DNA from: Alloprevotella sp. oral taxon 473 str. F0040
GTDB lineage: Bacteria > Bacteroidota > Bacteroidia > Bacteroidales > Bacteroidaceae
NCBI RefSeq assembly: GCF_000318095.2
Contig: NZ_KB290717.1
Coordinates: 10,011 to 74,010, forward strand
DNA length: 64,000 nucleotides
Direction: 5' to 3'
Part shown: positions 28,701 to 38,213 of the stretch, one piece after another
Numbering within the stretch: the first letter of the stretch is position 1
Layout of the letters: every line of letters starts with the position of its first letter
Position numbers and translations under genes: made by a program
The notes under the pieces: model-generated
Seen by the model: the letters and a program-made list of their open reading frames with translations, nothing else
The model's database searches: none
Told to the model about the DNA's origin: nothing

Positions 28701-29629
28701 GCTTGGAGACCATCGTATGTAAGGACAATGATGGTAGTGCTGCGCGTCGGAATCGTCAGCCTCTCAAGTTTAGTGAAAGAGGGCTTGCTGTGTTTAAAGG
28801 TACTGCCCGAGTGGAACAAGGGAAGTTTAGTATCTCAGCTGTCGTGCCTCGAAACATCAGTTACAGCACGGATGCTGCTCGCTTGAGTCTTTATGCGGTG
28901 AGCGATGATAAAAAGACGGAATGCAATGGAGTTAATGAGCAGTTTAATCTCAATGGAACAGCCAATTCTGCTGCACCCGATACACTCGCACCCAAAGTTG
29001 TGGCTTACTTGAACCAAGTGGGACAAGTTGATTATGCCATTGTTGGAAAAAATGCTACATTGGTAGCTGATATATCTGATGATTCAGGCATTAATGCAAG
29101 CCAAGGTTATCTTGGACACGACATGGAGTTGACATTAGACAATGAAGCTCCTGTTAGTGTCAATGAGCATTTCACTTTTTCTCTAGGGAGCTATAACCGT
29201 GGTCAGATAGTCTATCCTCTCATGAACCTCTCACCTGGACTGCACACGCTTAAACTTCGTGTGTGGGATGTCAATGATAATGTCACTACCACTATGATGC
29301 GCTTCATTGTTTCTGCTAATCAGCTTACAGAAACGACTTTGACAACGACTGAAAATCCGGCTCAGGTAGCTACTACCTTCGTTGCCAATTTCCCCACTTC
29401 AGATAAAGAAGGAGAACTCTTCCTTGAAGTGGCTGATGCTAGCGGACAGAAGGTCTACACTCACCGGCAATCTCTAGCAGCAGGACAGGGTAGTTGGTCG
29501 CAGTCTTGGGGGCTACGTAATAGTGCTGGTGCTCCGCTTTCTGCAGGCCTTTATATTTGTCGACTACAAGTGCACTATGCCGATGGTAGAAAGTCCACTG
29601 CTACTTATAAACTCGTTGTAGTGGAATAA
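25715..29629 (+). CDS. porU: Type IX secretion system sortase PorU
   Basis: Cell-surface cysteine protease of the gingipain family (C25) that removes the C-terminal signal of T9SS cargo and joins the cargo to A-LPS. 1304 residues from 25715, where a signal peptide starts (MIHPSLLWTFLAFAPLSLMA); an earlier ATG at 25661 would bury it. A long beta-rich N-terminal region (to about 530) precedes the caspase-like domain, with LMGKSPWDNRF, SYITDDFYALLDDG, the catalytic His798 in YSGHGAPF and Cys831 in LASCEIYPF, 33 residues apart. The last 80 residues resemble a T9SS C-terminal domain (GELFLEV, SAGLYICRLQV, KLVVVE). porV follows. Confidence 0.9.
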   Translation: MIHPSLLWTFLAFAPLSLMAQREFVHISTADYVVSDSLPLFTQELAVEQGNLHHEVALIYPEYAPLSSEERKWVKKMEQELGRVSQPKLEVATAVEQKRKCLVVTFVPFVYREGKWLRITSCQLKVINQPKVVNKDNNADSSRTRLLSHGVSSQPVERGILVHSAFTSSTSTAADLRWAKSSLLKQGRWVKIRVAREGIYNLSTDFLRKAGFAQVDRVKVFGYGGLMQDEKLLFDVESDAVQSQRVPDDLVEVPTLREGEQLLFWAEGTQRRTYDKTAGKWSHENNYYSRFSYYFLTEGDTPLRVSSLAAVEEAATTELDRVPFAAIWDEDEAGLYQGGRRMFDGHDFATHNQLAFNVNVPDLAEDAGELPVEVSFAAASSTSSTTADIQLNGKRLGQLSASSFNTLTSSATLDTKTFRQRIQVGSNAFVVNTTAGNSARMDFVRISYPRLLKVDGNPYSFSPQSTGVTTLSVQSAISSTKLWRIGQMGSPTVEVPRSSFADGRATFTTDTPNRRFVAFNSSARFPIPQLVGEIANQNLHADTGIDYVIIVPSSGKLIQQAERLAAMHRQHSGLTVKVVRADQLYNEFSSGTPDANAYRRYLKMLYDRADDTTPAPRYVLLMGKSPWDNRFLTDDWKRENPDDYLLAYEQDASNYNLGTVNSYITDDFYALLDDGEGETIEREKPDLATGRMIAITSEQAKVLVDKVERYLTNVDAGEWKNNVVMLGDDGDANEHMEDAERVSKEYVSGSNDRLNLSKIYWDRYNREASAIGFTYPMVRQQALRRMEEGAVIFNYSGHGAPFQVSHEAALRLEDFKKSYNNRQTLWVLASCEIYPFDSKEDNIAEEFLHQPNGGSIGFMCATRAVYATQNNALNRRFAYYVVGRDDAGNRITMGEALRKAKNDLLSPAGKSYRDVDNSINKLKYLYFGDPALVLSIPTGSVVIDSINGKAVTSSMKVQLEAGSVARFSGHITKSQQNAGALDESFSGVLSASIYDRLETIVCKDNDGSAARRNRQPLKFSERGLAVFKGTARVEQGKFSISAVVPRNISYSTDAARLSLYAVSDDKKTECNGVNEQFNLNGTANSAAPDTLAPKVVAYLNQVGQVDYAIVGKNATLVADISDDSGINASQGYLGHDMELTLDNEAPVSVNEHFTFSLGSYNRGQIVYPLMNLSPGLHTLKLRVWDVNDNVTTTMMRFIVSANQLTETTLTTTENPAQVATTFVANFPTSDKEGELFLEVADASGQKVYTHRQSLAAGQGSWSQSWGLRNSAGAPLSAGLYICRLQVHYADGRKSTATYKLVVVE

Positions 29630-29746
29630 GACACTTAACGCATTATCCAATATTTTATAGGAGATAAGGAGTCTATTGTGGATTTAGTCATGAGATGAAC
29701 TCGTATCTTGCCTCCTTCATTCTTTTGAATCTTCACATTGTTCTGA

Positions 29747-30904
29747 ATGAAAAGAATTATCCTTCCCCTTTCTCTAATAGCTTTCACCCTTGGGGCGCAA
29801 GCGCAAAACGAGATTAAAGAAAAATTCAACCCAGTGCGCACCGCAGTAATCTCGCAGACCATCGCTGCCGATGCACGAGGAGCTGCCATGGGTGACGTAG
29901 GTGCTGCTACAGAAGCTGATGTGCATTCACAAAACTGGAATCCGGCTAAGTATCCTTTCACAGTTTCGCGTGCTGGTTTTGCGATGAACTACACGCCATG
30001 GTTGAGACAGCTCACCGAAGGTATTGCTTTGGTGAATGCTGTGGGCTATGCGCGTCTAGGAGATTACCAAGCTGTTTCAGGTTCAATTAAATATTTCACC
30101 GTAGGTGAAGTCCCCACGCCAACAGCTGGTGTGGTGCGTCCTTATGAATATGCCGTGGATGTGGCTTACTCTCGCCTTCTGTCTGAAAGGTTCTCTGCAG
30201 CAGTAGCACTCCGATACATGTATTCTGACCTTACAGGCCGATATAACGACGATCTCACCCCTGGTTCTGCCGTTGCAGCAGATGTGGCGATGTATTGGAA
30301 CAATTATATTTTTCTCGGTCGTCGAGAGTGTGCGCTTAATTTAGGCTTAAATGTGAGTAATCTAGGTTCTAAAATTAACTTTGGCAGCAATTATTCCTAT
30401 TTTATTCCCACCAATCTGCGCCTAGGTGCCAATTTGCTGATTCCTGTTGATGAGTATAACAAGTTCTCAATCACGGCTGAGGCTAACAAGTTGCTTGTTC
30501 CTTCACTGCCTCTCCGCAAAGATGGCGAGAGCAACGAAGATTATAAGCAAAGAGTCCTTTCTGACTACAATGATCTCTCACCTATCTCAGGAGTTTTCAA
30601 AAGCTTCAGCGATAGCGAAAGAGGGTTTAAAGGAGAACTGGAAGAAATACAATGGAGTGTAGGTGCTGAATACATCTACAACGACAAGTTTGCCCTCCGT
30701 GGTGGCTATCATCATGAAAGTGAAGCACAGGGTAATCGAAAATACTTCACCTTCGGAGCTGGGTTCAAAATGAATGTGCTCAACATTGATGCAGGATATG
30801 TAGTGGCAACTACGCCTTCTAATCCGCTTGACCAAACTTTGCGTGTCACGCTCTCCTTTGATATGGATGGTATTCGTGAACTCTTTGGCCGTCGTGGTCG
30901 TTAA
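29747..30904 (+). CDS. porV: Type IX secretion system outer membrane protein PorV (LptO)
   Basis: 385 residues with a signal peptide (ending AQAQ near 20). The mature part is a FadL-like outer-membrane beta barrel; its start, VISQTIAADARGAAMGDVGAAT and SQNWNPAKYPF, is characteristic of PorV. It shuttles cargo from the translocon to PorU on the cell surface. Gene order porU-porV-ispF is that of P. gingivalis. The gap after porU is 117 bases. Confidence 0.92.
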   Translation: MKRIILPLSLIAFTLGAQAQNEIKEKFNPVRTAVISQTIAADARGAAMGDVGAATEADVHSQNWNPAKYPFTVSRAGFAMNYTPWLRQLTEGIALVNAVGYARLGDYQAVSGSIKYFTVGEVPTPTAGVVRPYEYAVDVAYSRLLSERFSAAVALRYMYSDLTGRYNDDLTPGSAVAADVAMYWNNYIFLGRRECALNLGLNVSNLGSKINFGSNYSYFIPTNLRLGANLLIPVDEYNKFSITAEANKLLVPSLPLRKDGESNEDYKQRVLSDYNDLSPISGVFKSFSDSERGFKGELEEIQWSVGAEYIYNDKFALRGGYHHESEAQGNRKYFTFGAGFKMNVLNIDAGYVVATTPSNPLDQTLRVTLSFDMDGIRELFGRRGR

Positions 30905-31019
30905 TTACTACAATACTCTTTTATTTACGCGGAGTTCTCTATTGTAGAATAAGGCTTATGCTCGATGATGTAGAGCGTCACAGCTGAAGACTCCTCAATA
31001 ATGATTCAAAATTTCGACA

Positions 31020-31499
31020 ATGAAAATACGAGTAGGTTATGGTTATGACGTGCATCGTCTAGCTGAAAATAGAGATTTTTGGATGGGTGGTGTGAAGATT
31101 GATCACTCACTAGGATTGCTGGGGCATAGTGATGCCGATGTGCTCATTCATGCCATTTGTGATGCAGTATTAGGTGCAGCTAATATGCGTGACATAGGTT
31201 TTCATTTTCCTGATACTGATCCTAAATATAAAGGAGCAGATAGCAAAGTGCTGCTACAACGTACCATTGAGCTTATCGCTTCCAAGGGATTCCGCGTGGG
31301 TAACATCGACTGTACAGTCTGTGCAGAACGACCTAAGCTGAATCCTCACGTAGAAGCCATGCGCCAATGTCTTGCTTCTTTGATTCAAGTGGACGAAGAC
31401 GCAATCTCAATCAAGGCCACCACAAGCGAGCGTATGGGCTTTGTGGGACGAGAAGAGGGTATAGCTGCCTACTGCGTAGCCTTGATTGAGAAAGACTAA
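31020..31499 (+). CDS. ispF: 2-C-methyl-D-erythritol 2,4-cyclodiphosphate synthase
   Basis: 159 residues, normal length, MEP pathway of isoprenoid synthesis. Zinc ligands appear in GYGYDVHRL (Asp10, His12) and GHSDADVLIHAICDA; other marks are DIGFHFPDTDPKYKGADS and ATTSERMGFVGREEGIAA. It follows porV by 115 bases, conserved synteny rather than a shared job. Confidence 0.95.
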   Translation: MKIRVGYGYDVHRLAENRDFWMGGVKIDHSLGLLGHSDADVLIHAICDAVLGAANMRDIGFHFPDTDPKYKGADSKVLLQRTIELIASKGFRVGNIDCTVCAERPKLNPHVEAMRQCLASLIQVDEDAISIKATTSERMGFVGREEGIAAYCVALIEKD

Positions 31500-31549
31500 C
31501 CTTGTAATTTCTTTTATTCAACTCATATATAAAATCTCTATTCTTAACG

Positions 31550-32362
31550 ATGATGCCTTACAAAGAACAGATGCTTCAGCAAAAACGTCAAGAACTTACC
31601 GAACGTGAAGCCACCTTGACTACACAAACAATCTTAGAACGTTATGAAACAATGAAGGCTGAAGGGCATTTGGCCAGTCCGACTTCTTTTAAAACTGCTT
31701 TACAAACAGATCCTTATGGATTAGTAGCAGAATTCAAGCGTAAGAGTCCAGGTGTCGGTGTACTGAATGCTGAAGCAGTGCCGCAGGTGCTGTGTCCCGC
31801 TTTTGCAGGTGCTGGTGCAGCGGCTGTGTCCATGCAGACTAATGAAGCCTTTTTTGATAGTAAGTTGGCCTTCCTTCGCACAGCCTATGGCACCATTGAA
31901 GGTCATGGTTATAATATTCCTGTGCTGCGCAACGATGTAATCATTAGCAAACGACAGTTATTGGAAGCTCGTCTTTTTGCAGCTTCTGCAGTACAACTCG
32001 ATGCAGATTTCCTTTCGTTTGAGGAATATACGGAACTCTTGGCCTATGCCCACAGCATTGGCTTGGAAGTAGTTGTTGCGATTCATAGTGCTGAGCAATT
32101 GACTTATGCCCAAACTGAGGCTGACATCGTAGCTGTAGTAAATTACAACTTGGAAGACTACAGTGCAGACTTACAGAAGTCATTGGATTTAGTTACTCAA
32201 CTTCCTACTGATAAAGTGCTACTTTCCGAAGGTGGCATAAGCACAGTAGAGGACATCCGTCGCTTAAAAGCAGCTGGTTATCATGGAGTGATGTTAGGTA
32301 ATTGCTTGATGTCTCAACCTGATCCTGCAGCCGCTTTGCAGCAACTCCGCAGTGCATTATAA
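31550..32362 (+). CDS. TrpC-like (indole-3-glycerol phosphate synthase family) protein, altered active site
   Basis: 270 residues of the TIM-barrel IGPS family by overall alignment: VAEFKRKSPGVGVL, AAAVSMQTNEAFF, IPVLRNDVII, LLSEGGISTVEDI, GVMLGNCLM. The family's catalytic Lys (in LCKDF or LRKDF; Lys114 in E. coli) is Asn128 here and the catalytic Glu (Glu163 in E. coli) is Ala177. The NNRDL loop is shortened to VNYNLED. Glu61 and Lys63 of the first strand remain. It may no longer make indole-3-glycerol phosphate. It lies 50 bases after ispF and away from the trp genes at 38-40 kb. A changed function and early decay are both possible; the frame is intact. Confidence 0.75.
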   Translation: MMPYKEQMLQQKRQELTEREATLTTQTILERYETMKAEGHLASPTSFKTALQTDPYGLVAEFKRKSPGVGVLNAEAVPQVLCPAFAGAGAAAVSMQTNEAFFDSKLAFLRTAYGTIEGHGYNIPVLRNDVIISKRQLLEARLFAASAVQLDADFLSFEEYTELLAYAHSIGLEVVVAIHSAEQLTYAQTEADIVAVVNYNLEDYSADLQKSLDLVTQLPTDKVLLSEGGISTVEDIRRLKAAGYHGVMLGNCLMSQPDPAAALQQLRSAL

Positions 32363-32383
32363 TTGTCTGTGATTTTCAAAAAG

Positions 32384-32424
32384 AACAGCACGCTTTCTTT
32401 GTGATGGAAAGCGTGCTGTTTTTC
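32384..32424. terminator. Bidirectional terminator between the TrpC-like gene and folC
   Basis: Fourteen-base-pair perfect stem (32384-32397 with 32407-32420), nine-base loop, T run on one side and A run on the other. Confidence 0.82.
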
Positions 32425-32448
32425 TTTGCTGATGGAGCTGCGTAAAGA

Positions 32449-33759
32449 TTATTGCGAGAGGTAGCTGAGAAAGTCAGCTACCACAAATGAACTGCCTCCT
32501 ACGAAAACAGTGCCTGTCTCAGGTACATGACGTAAGGCTTCAGCATAGGCCTCAACAACGTTGGAGTAAGCACAACCTTGTAGGTCTAGTTGTGCAGCTG
32601 ATTCTTTAAGGGAGTTTGAAGGCAATGCTCGATGCACGCTTGCTTGCGCCCAGTAGTAGGTGCCCTCTTTGGGAAGTAGCGGAAGTATGTGCGCAATGTC
32701 TTTGTCGTTGCATGCGCCAAACACGATATGGAGAGCGGACTTGGGGTGAGCGGATTGCTTAGCGAGTTGCTCTAATTGTGGAGTGAGGTGTCGCCAAGCA
32801 TCTTCGTTGTGCCCAGTGTCTGCTATCACGTAAGGATTTTTGCTGATGATTTGCCAACGACCTTGTAAACCTGTGAGTTCAGCTACCCTAAGAAATCCTT
32901 CGCGCACTGCATCTGGAGTGATGCGACATTGGAAATCCTGAGGCAGTTGTGCTAGAGTGCAGAAAATCGTACGCGCATTTTGGGACTGACAAGCCCCATT
33001 TAAACTGGCCACGACGTTGCCCCACGAGTGCGTGTGGTAGATAAAAGACCCTTCTTTCGTTGTTTCAATCTTTTCTAGTGGACTTTCTTCCTCTGCAAAT
33101 ACAAGTTTTGCTTCTCTCTCTGCGGCTACCTTTTCAAAAATGGTGCGAACCTCTGGCTGTGCTGTCCCTATCACAGCAGGAACTCCCTTTTTGAAAATGC
33201 CTGCCTTCTCAAAAGCGATGGCTTCCAACGTATTTCCTAGTAGGTTGATGTGGTCGAACGAGATGTTAGTCACCACACTCACCAAAGGATTTACGATGTT
33301 TGTGCAATCTAATCGCCCGCCTAGTCCCACTTCTACTACAGCCACGTCCACTGCTTGTTCTTGAAAGTAGCGAAAAGCCAGAGCTGTAGTAAGTTCAAAG
33401 AAGGAAGGGTGGAGTGGTTCGAAGAAAGCACGTTCTTCTTCCACGAAATCAATGACACGTTGCTCAGAAATGCACACTCCATTCACACGGATGCGCTCAC
33501 GAAAGTCCACCAGATGCGGTGAAGTATAGAGTCCCACGCGGTAACCTGCGAGTTGCAAGATGGCGGCTAGGGTGTGCGAGGTAGAGCCTTTGCCATTTGT
33601 ACCTCCCACATGGATTATTTTGTAGGAACGATGAGGGTGATTAAAGTGCGCATCGAGAGTTTGCGTTGTAGATAAGCCCTCTTTATACGCTCCTGCCCCG
33701 ATGCTTTGAAACATCGGGGCAGCAGTGAAGAGGTAGTCCAAGGTCTGTTGATAGTCCAT
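32449..33759 (-). CDS. folC: Folylpolyglutamate synthase / dihydrofolate synthase
   Basis: 436 residues of the Mur-ligase fold. ATP loop HVGGTNGKGSTSHTLAAIL near residue 50, VGLYTSPHLVDFRERIRVNG, VEVGLGGRLDCTNIV, and ITNISFDHINLLGNT-like VTNISFDHINLLG. It adds glutamate to dihydropteroate and to reduced folates. It lies 32 bases after dnaJ and probably shares its transcript. Works with folA and thyA at 13 kb. Confidence 0.92.
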   Translation of the reverse strand: MDYQQTLDYLFTAAPMFQSIGAGAYKEGLSTTQTLDAHFNHPHRSYKIIHVGGTNGKGSTSHTLAAILQLAGYRVGLYTSPHLVDFRERIRVNGVCISEQRVIDFVEEERAFFEPLHPSFFELTTALAFRYFQEQAVDVAVVEVGLGGRLDCTNIVNPLVSVVTNISFDHINLLGNTLEAIAFEKAGIFKKGVPAVIGTAQPEVRTIFEKVAAEREAKLVFAEEESPLEKIETTKEGSFIYHTHSWGNVVASLNGACQSQNARTIFCTLAQLPQDFQCRITPDAVREGFLRVAELTGLQGRWQIISKNPYVIADTGHNEDAWRHLTPQLEQLAKQSAHPKSALHIVFGACNDKDIAHILPLLPKEGTYYWAQASVHRALPSNSLKESAAQLDLQGCAYSNVVEAYAEALRHVPETGTVFVGGSSFVVADFLSYLSQ

Positions 33760-33791
33760 GGTGTTATTCCGCTTAAAATCTTTCCTATAGC

Positions 33792-34955
33792 TTAGCTAAA
33801 GTAAGCGCGGAAAGAACTAAAAATCTTATTGAAGATGCTGGTAGAAGGCTTCAAGTTATCGCTGTCTTTCATCGCTTCGAAAGCAGACTTCTCTTCTTTT
33901 GAGAGAGTTTCGGGAATGTAGACAGAGATATTGATGACAATGTCGCCACGTCCATAGCCATAACCTTGCACAGCAGGAAGACCCTTACTGCGCAAGCGCA
34001 TACGCGTGCCTGGTTGTGTGCCAGGTTTGATGGTTACACGGGCTTTTCCTTCGAGCGTAGGCACTTCCACTTGATCACCTAAGGCTGCTTGGCTCACGGT
34101 GAGTAGGAGGTTATAGATCAAATCGTTGTCATCACGGATGAAGTGTTCGTGTGGCAACTCTTCGATAAGGACTTGAATATCTCCAGGAACACCGTTGTGC
34201 TTGCCAGCATGGCCCTTTCCAGGAGCGGTCACGACCATTCCTTCTGCTACACCAGCAGGGATGCGCACTTCGATCACTTCTTCCCCAGCCACAACACCGT
34301 CACCGTGACATTTCTTACACTTGTGCGTCACCACTTTTCCCTCACCATGACATGTGGGGCAGGGGCTTTGTTGTTGCATCGTGCCGAAGATGGTGCGAGC
34401 ATTGCGAATCACATAACCGCTACCATGGCAAGTGGAGCAAGTTTCAGCACTGTGTCCTGGTTCACTTCCTGAGCCATGACATTCGTTACACTCAACTTGC
34501 TTTTTTATCTTGAACTTTTTGGTTACGCCAGTAGCGATTTCTTCGAGGGTGAGTTTGGTTTTCAAACGCAAATCTCCACCGCGGTATTGCTGAGGTCCAG
34601 CAGAGGCACCGCCACCACCGAAACCGCCAAAACCTCCGAAGCCACCACCGCCAAAGATGTCGCTAAAGTGCGAGAAGATGTCATTGATGTCGGTAAATCC
34701 GCCACCAAATCCTCCAGCTCCTGCACCACCTTCGAAAGCAGCTTTACCAAATTGGTCATAGCGTTGTCGCTTTTCTGGATCCCGCAATACCTCATAGGCT
34801 TCTGCGGCTTCCTTAAACTTTTCTTCGGCTTCTTTGTCGCCTGGGTTTTTATCTGGGTGATACTTCATGGCCACCTTGCGGTAAGCCTTCTTGATCTCAG
34901 CGTCACTGGCACTTTTGTCGACACCGAGTATTTGATAGTAGTCTAAATCTGCCAT
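33792..34955 (-). CDS. dnaJ: Chaperone DnaJ
   Basis: 387 residues with the full type I layout: J domain with His33-Pro-Asp, Gly/Phe-rich region (about 75-115, [12 protein letters not shown]), four zinc-binding CxxCxGxG repeats ([32 protein letters not shown]) and the substrate-binding C-terminal domain. It delivers unfolded clients to DnaK and stimulates its ATPase. grpE lies 53 bases upstream; dnaK is not in the window. Confidence 0.96.
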   Translation of the reverse strand: MADLDYYQILGVDKSASDAEIKKAYRKVAMKYHPDKNPGDKEAEEKFKEAAEAYEVLRDPEKRQRYDQFGKAAFEGGAGAGGFGGGFTDINDIFSHFSDIFGGGGFGGFGGFGGGGASAGPQQYRGGDLRLKTKLTLEEIATGVTKKFKIKKQVECNECHGSGSEPGHSAETCSTCHGSGYVIRNARTIFGTMQQQSPCPTCHGEGKVVTHKCKKCHGDGVVAGEEVIEVRIPAGVAEGMVVTAPGKGHAGKHNGVPGDIQVLIEELPHEHFIRDDNDLIYNLLLTVSQAALGDQVEVPTLEGKARVTIKPGTQPGTRMRLRSKGLPAVQGYGYGRGDIVINISVYIPETLSKEEKSAFEAMKDSDNLKPSTSIFNKIFSSFRAYFS

Positions 34956-35008
34956 TGTCTTGTTGCTTGTTAGGATGAAAAATATCCGCGCACGGGCGGT
35001 AAACTATT

Positions 35009-35599
35009 TTATTGTCCCACCACCACTTTGGCGTGGCGCAACACTTTGTCGTTGAGCATATAGCCCGTTTGCACGCAGTCGATGATGTGATTCTTTTGTT
35101 GCTCATCTTCTGTTGGGAAGAGAGCTACAGCTTCGTGGAAATCAGTGTCAAACTGAGCTTCCTTAGTCTCCATCTTCTTCAGACCTTGTTGTTCGAGTGT
35201 GCGTTGCAACTTTTGGAAAATTAGCGACAAGCCTTCGCGCAAGGTTTCTACTTCTTCGCTTTTTGCCAAATTTGCTTCAGCGCGCTCCATATCATCAAGG
35301 ATGGGAAGCAAACTTTCTAGCACTTTCTTACCACCATTGAGAATCAACTCTGTGTGAGTTGCCATACTGTGCTTGCGGAAATTTGCAAAGTCAGCAGCTT
35401 GTCGCAAAATCTTATCTTTGAGTTCTGCAATTTCTGCCTCAGCTTGTGCCAACTTTTCGGCATCAGTCAGTTCTGCTGCAGGAGCTTCTGTAGCTTCTGT
35501 TGCAGTGTCTGCTTGATTTTGAACTTCTTGCTCGTTAGTTTCGGGCTGAGTGGTTTCGTCGTTTGTTGTATTGTTAGTCAATGGTTCTTTTTCTTCCAT
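35009..35599 (-). CDS. grpE: Nucleotide exchange factor GrpE
   Basis: 196 residues from the ATG at 35599 (MEEKEPLTNNTTND), near the E. coli length; an ATG at 35635 would add 12 residues reading through an inverted repeat. An acidic, Glu/Thr/Ala-rich head (1-60) is followed by the long dimerising helix and the head domain with the GrpE signature around FQKLQRTLEQQGLKKM and FDTDFHEAV. It releases ADP from DnaK. It leads grpE-dnaJ-folC. Confidence 0.93.
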   Translation of the reverse strand: MEEKEPLTNNTTNDETTQPETNEQEVQNQADTATEATEAPAAELTDAEKLAQAEAEIAELKDKILRQAADFANFRKHSMATHTELILNGGKKVLESLLPILDDMERAEANLAKSEEVETLREGLSLIFQKLQRTLEQQGLKKMETKEAQFDTDFHEAVALFPTEDEQQKNHIIDCVQTGYMLNDKVLRHAKVVVGQ

Positions 35600-35619
35600 G
35601 AAATTATGCTTATTAGTTT

Positions 35620-35656
35620 GACCCTCTTTCTGCAAATATTATGCCGAAAGAGGGTC
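35620..35656 (-). promoter_or_regulatory. Perfect inverted repeat in front of grpE, possible operator
   Basis: Arms GACCCTCTTTC (35620-35630) and GAAAGAGGGTC (35646-35656), 11 base pairs without mismatch and 15 bases apart. On the minus strand the spacer holds TAATATTTG, close to a -7 element, so the arms would flank the grpE promoter. No T run follows in either direction, which speaks against a terminator. It is not the CIRCE sequence of HrcA. Confidence 0.5.
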
Positions 35657-35721
35657 AATGTGTAGAATTGTCAGCTAGTTTGCGCCATATCTATGTCGCT
35701 AGCTGTAGAGATTGTCGAATA

Positions 35722-37347
<1,626 letters not shown>

Positions 37348-37468
37348 TTATAACGTGGTTGTTTTTTGCTTAATTGTAGAGCCTCTCATCGATATTCTTA
37401 CTCAGAAAAGAGAAGGCAAAGAGAGTTAAAATAGCAGGTCTGCGCAGATTCTGCTACTTTCCAACTTA

Positions 37469-37476
37469 CAAAGTTA
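37469..37476 (-). promoter_or_regulatory. -7 element of the ABC-F gene
   Basis: TAACTTTG on the minus strand, about 120 bases before the start codon; no clear -33 box. Confidence 0.35.
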
Positions 37477-37870
37477 CGTATTTTTCTGCAGATGAGCGAA
37501 CAACCCATGAAGTTTGCCACTAAAAGATCATTGCGCGCGTGATAAATGTGCAATGGTCTTGACAATATGCCGTAGTTATGCTGCCTATGCCTCGTTAAAT
37601 AGAGAAGGGGATTTGTAGCATTATTGTCTCCCTGCTCGAGGTTAAAGCCAAATCTATTTACATGTCTTCCCCTTGTGATGGTTACTCTTGCGTTAAATCT
37701 TGGGCTTATTGCGACAGCTCACGAACTAGTGCGAAAGGTTTCTTCCGTAATGTTTGCGTTATGAAACGTGGAATTTAACGTGGTCTATGAAATTTTTTTC
37801 CCTTTGTGGGAGATTTATGCGATTCTCTGTGTGTTAGTTTTAGAGGAATGAAGGATGGAAAGTGATACCT

Positions 37871-37975
37871 ATCGCATCAGAATGAAATTATGTCGGAGAT
37901 TTTGCGAAAAACTTCCCACAAAATCAATATTATGTCGGACGTTTTAGGGCTAAAACTCCGACAAAACTATGAAAA
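37871..37975. repeat. 21-base-phased intergenic repeat array, copy C, with hairpin
   Basis: TGTCGGA occurs at 37891 and 37933, 42 bases (two steps of 21) apart. Weaker units lie in phase at 37871 (ATCGCAT) and 37913 (TTCCCAC), and CTCCGACA, the reverse complement of TGTCGGAG, begins at 37956. The part 37933-37963 folds into a hairpin: GTCGGA-C-GTTTTA pairs with TAAAACTCCGAC, only one C unpaired, loop GGGC. Confidence 0.55.
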
Positions 37976-38174
37976 CAGACCAAAGAAAAATGAGAGAGAA
38001 GCCCAAAAATGTAGGGTGGGTCGCAAGTTTTTAGTTGTTTATCCAATTTTTTCTTGGTTGTTCTCGCAAACTCTTGCTTTTCTCTCTCCTAGAATGGAAT
38101 ATCAGTGGGGGACTTTTGAGCTGCGATTTTAACAAAGCAAATGTGAAAAAGGAGGGGCTTGGGTGATTACTAAC

Positions 38175-38213
38175 ACAACTGGCTTCCTCCTTACGAAAGA
38201 GAAAGCCAGTTGT
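38175..38213 (-). terminator. Hairpin over the trpG 3' end
   Basis: Eleven-base-pair stem ACAACTGGCTT/AAGCCAGTTGT spanning the trpG stop codon. It lacks a T run, so it may terminate weakly or protect the RNA end. Confidence 0.5.

Larger units (their letters stand above)
37348..38174. other. Gene-poor intergenic region
   Basis: About 830 bases between the ABC-F start and the trpG end. It holds a -7 element for the ABC-F gene (37469-37476, minus) and the repeat array at 37871. An 80-codon open frame at 37890-38132 (plus) runs through that repeat array, has no family likeness and is probably chance. I see no RNA gene. Confidence 0.5.

Noticed and set aside
35620-35656. Palindrome before grpE as an intrinsic terminator of the ABC-F gene
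   Set aside because: No T run follows in either direction, and it encloses a -7-like element, so an operator fits better.
37890-38132. 80-codon frame in the gap before trpG
   Set aside because: It crosses the phased repeat array and shows no family features or good start context.
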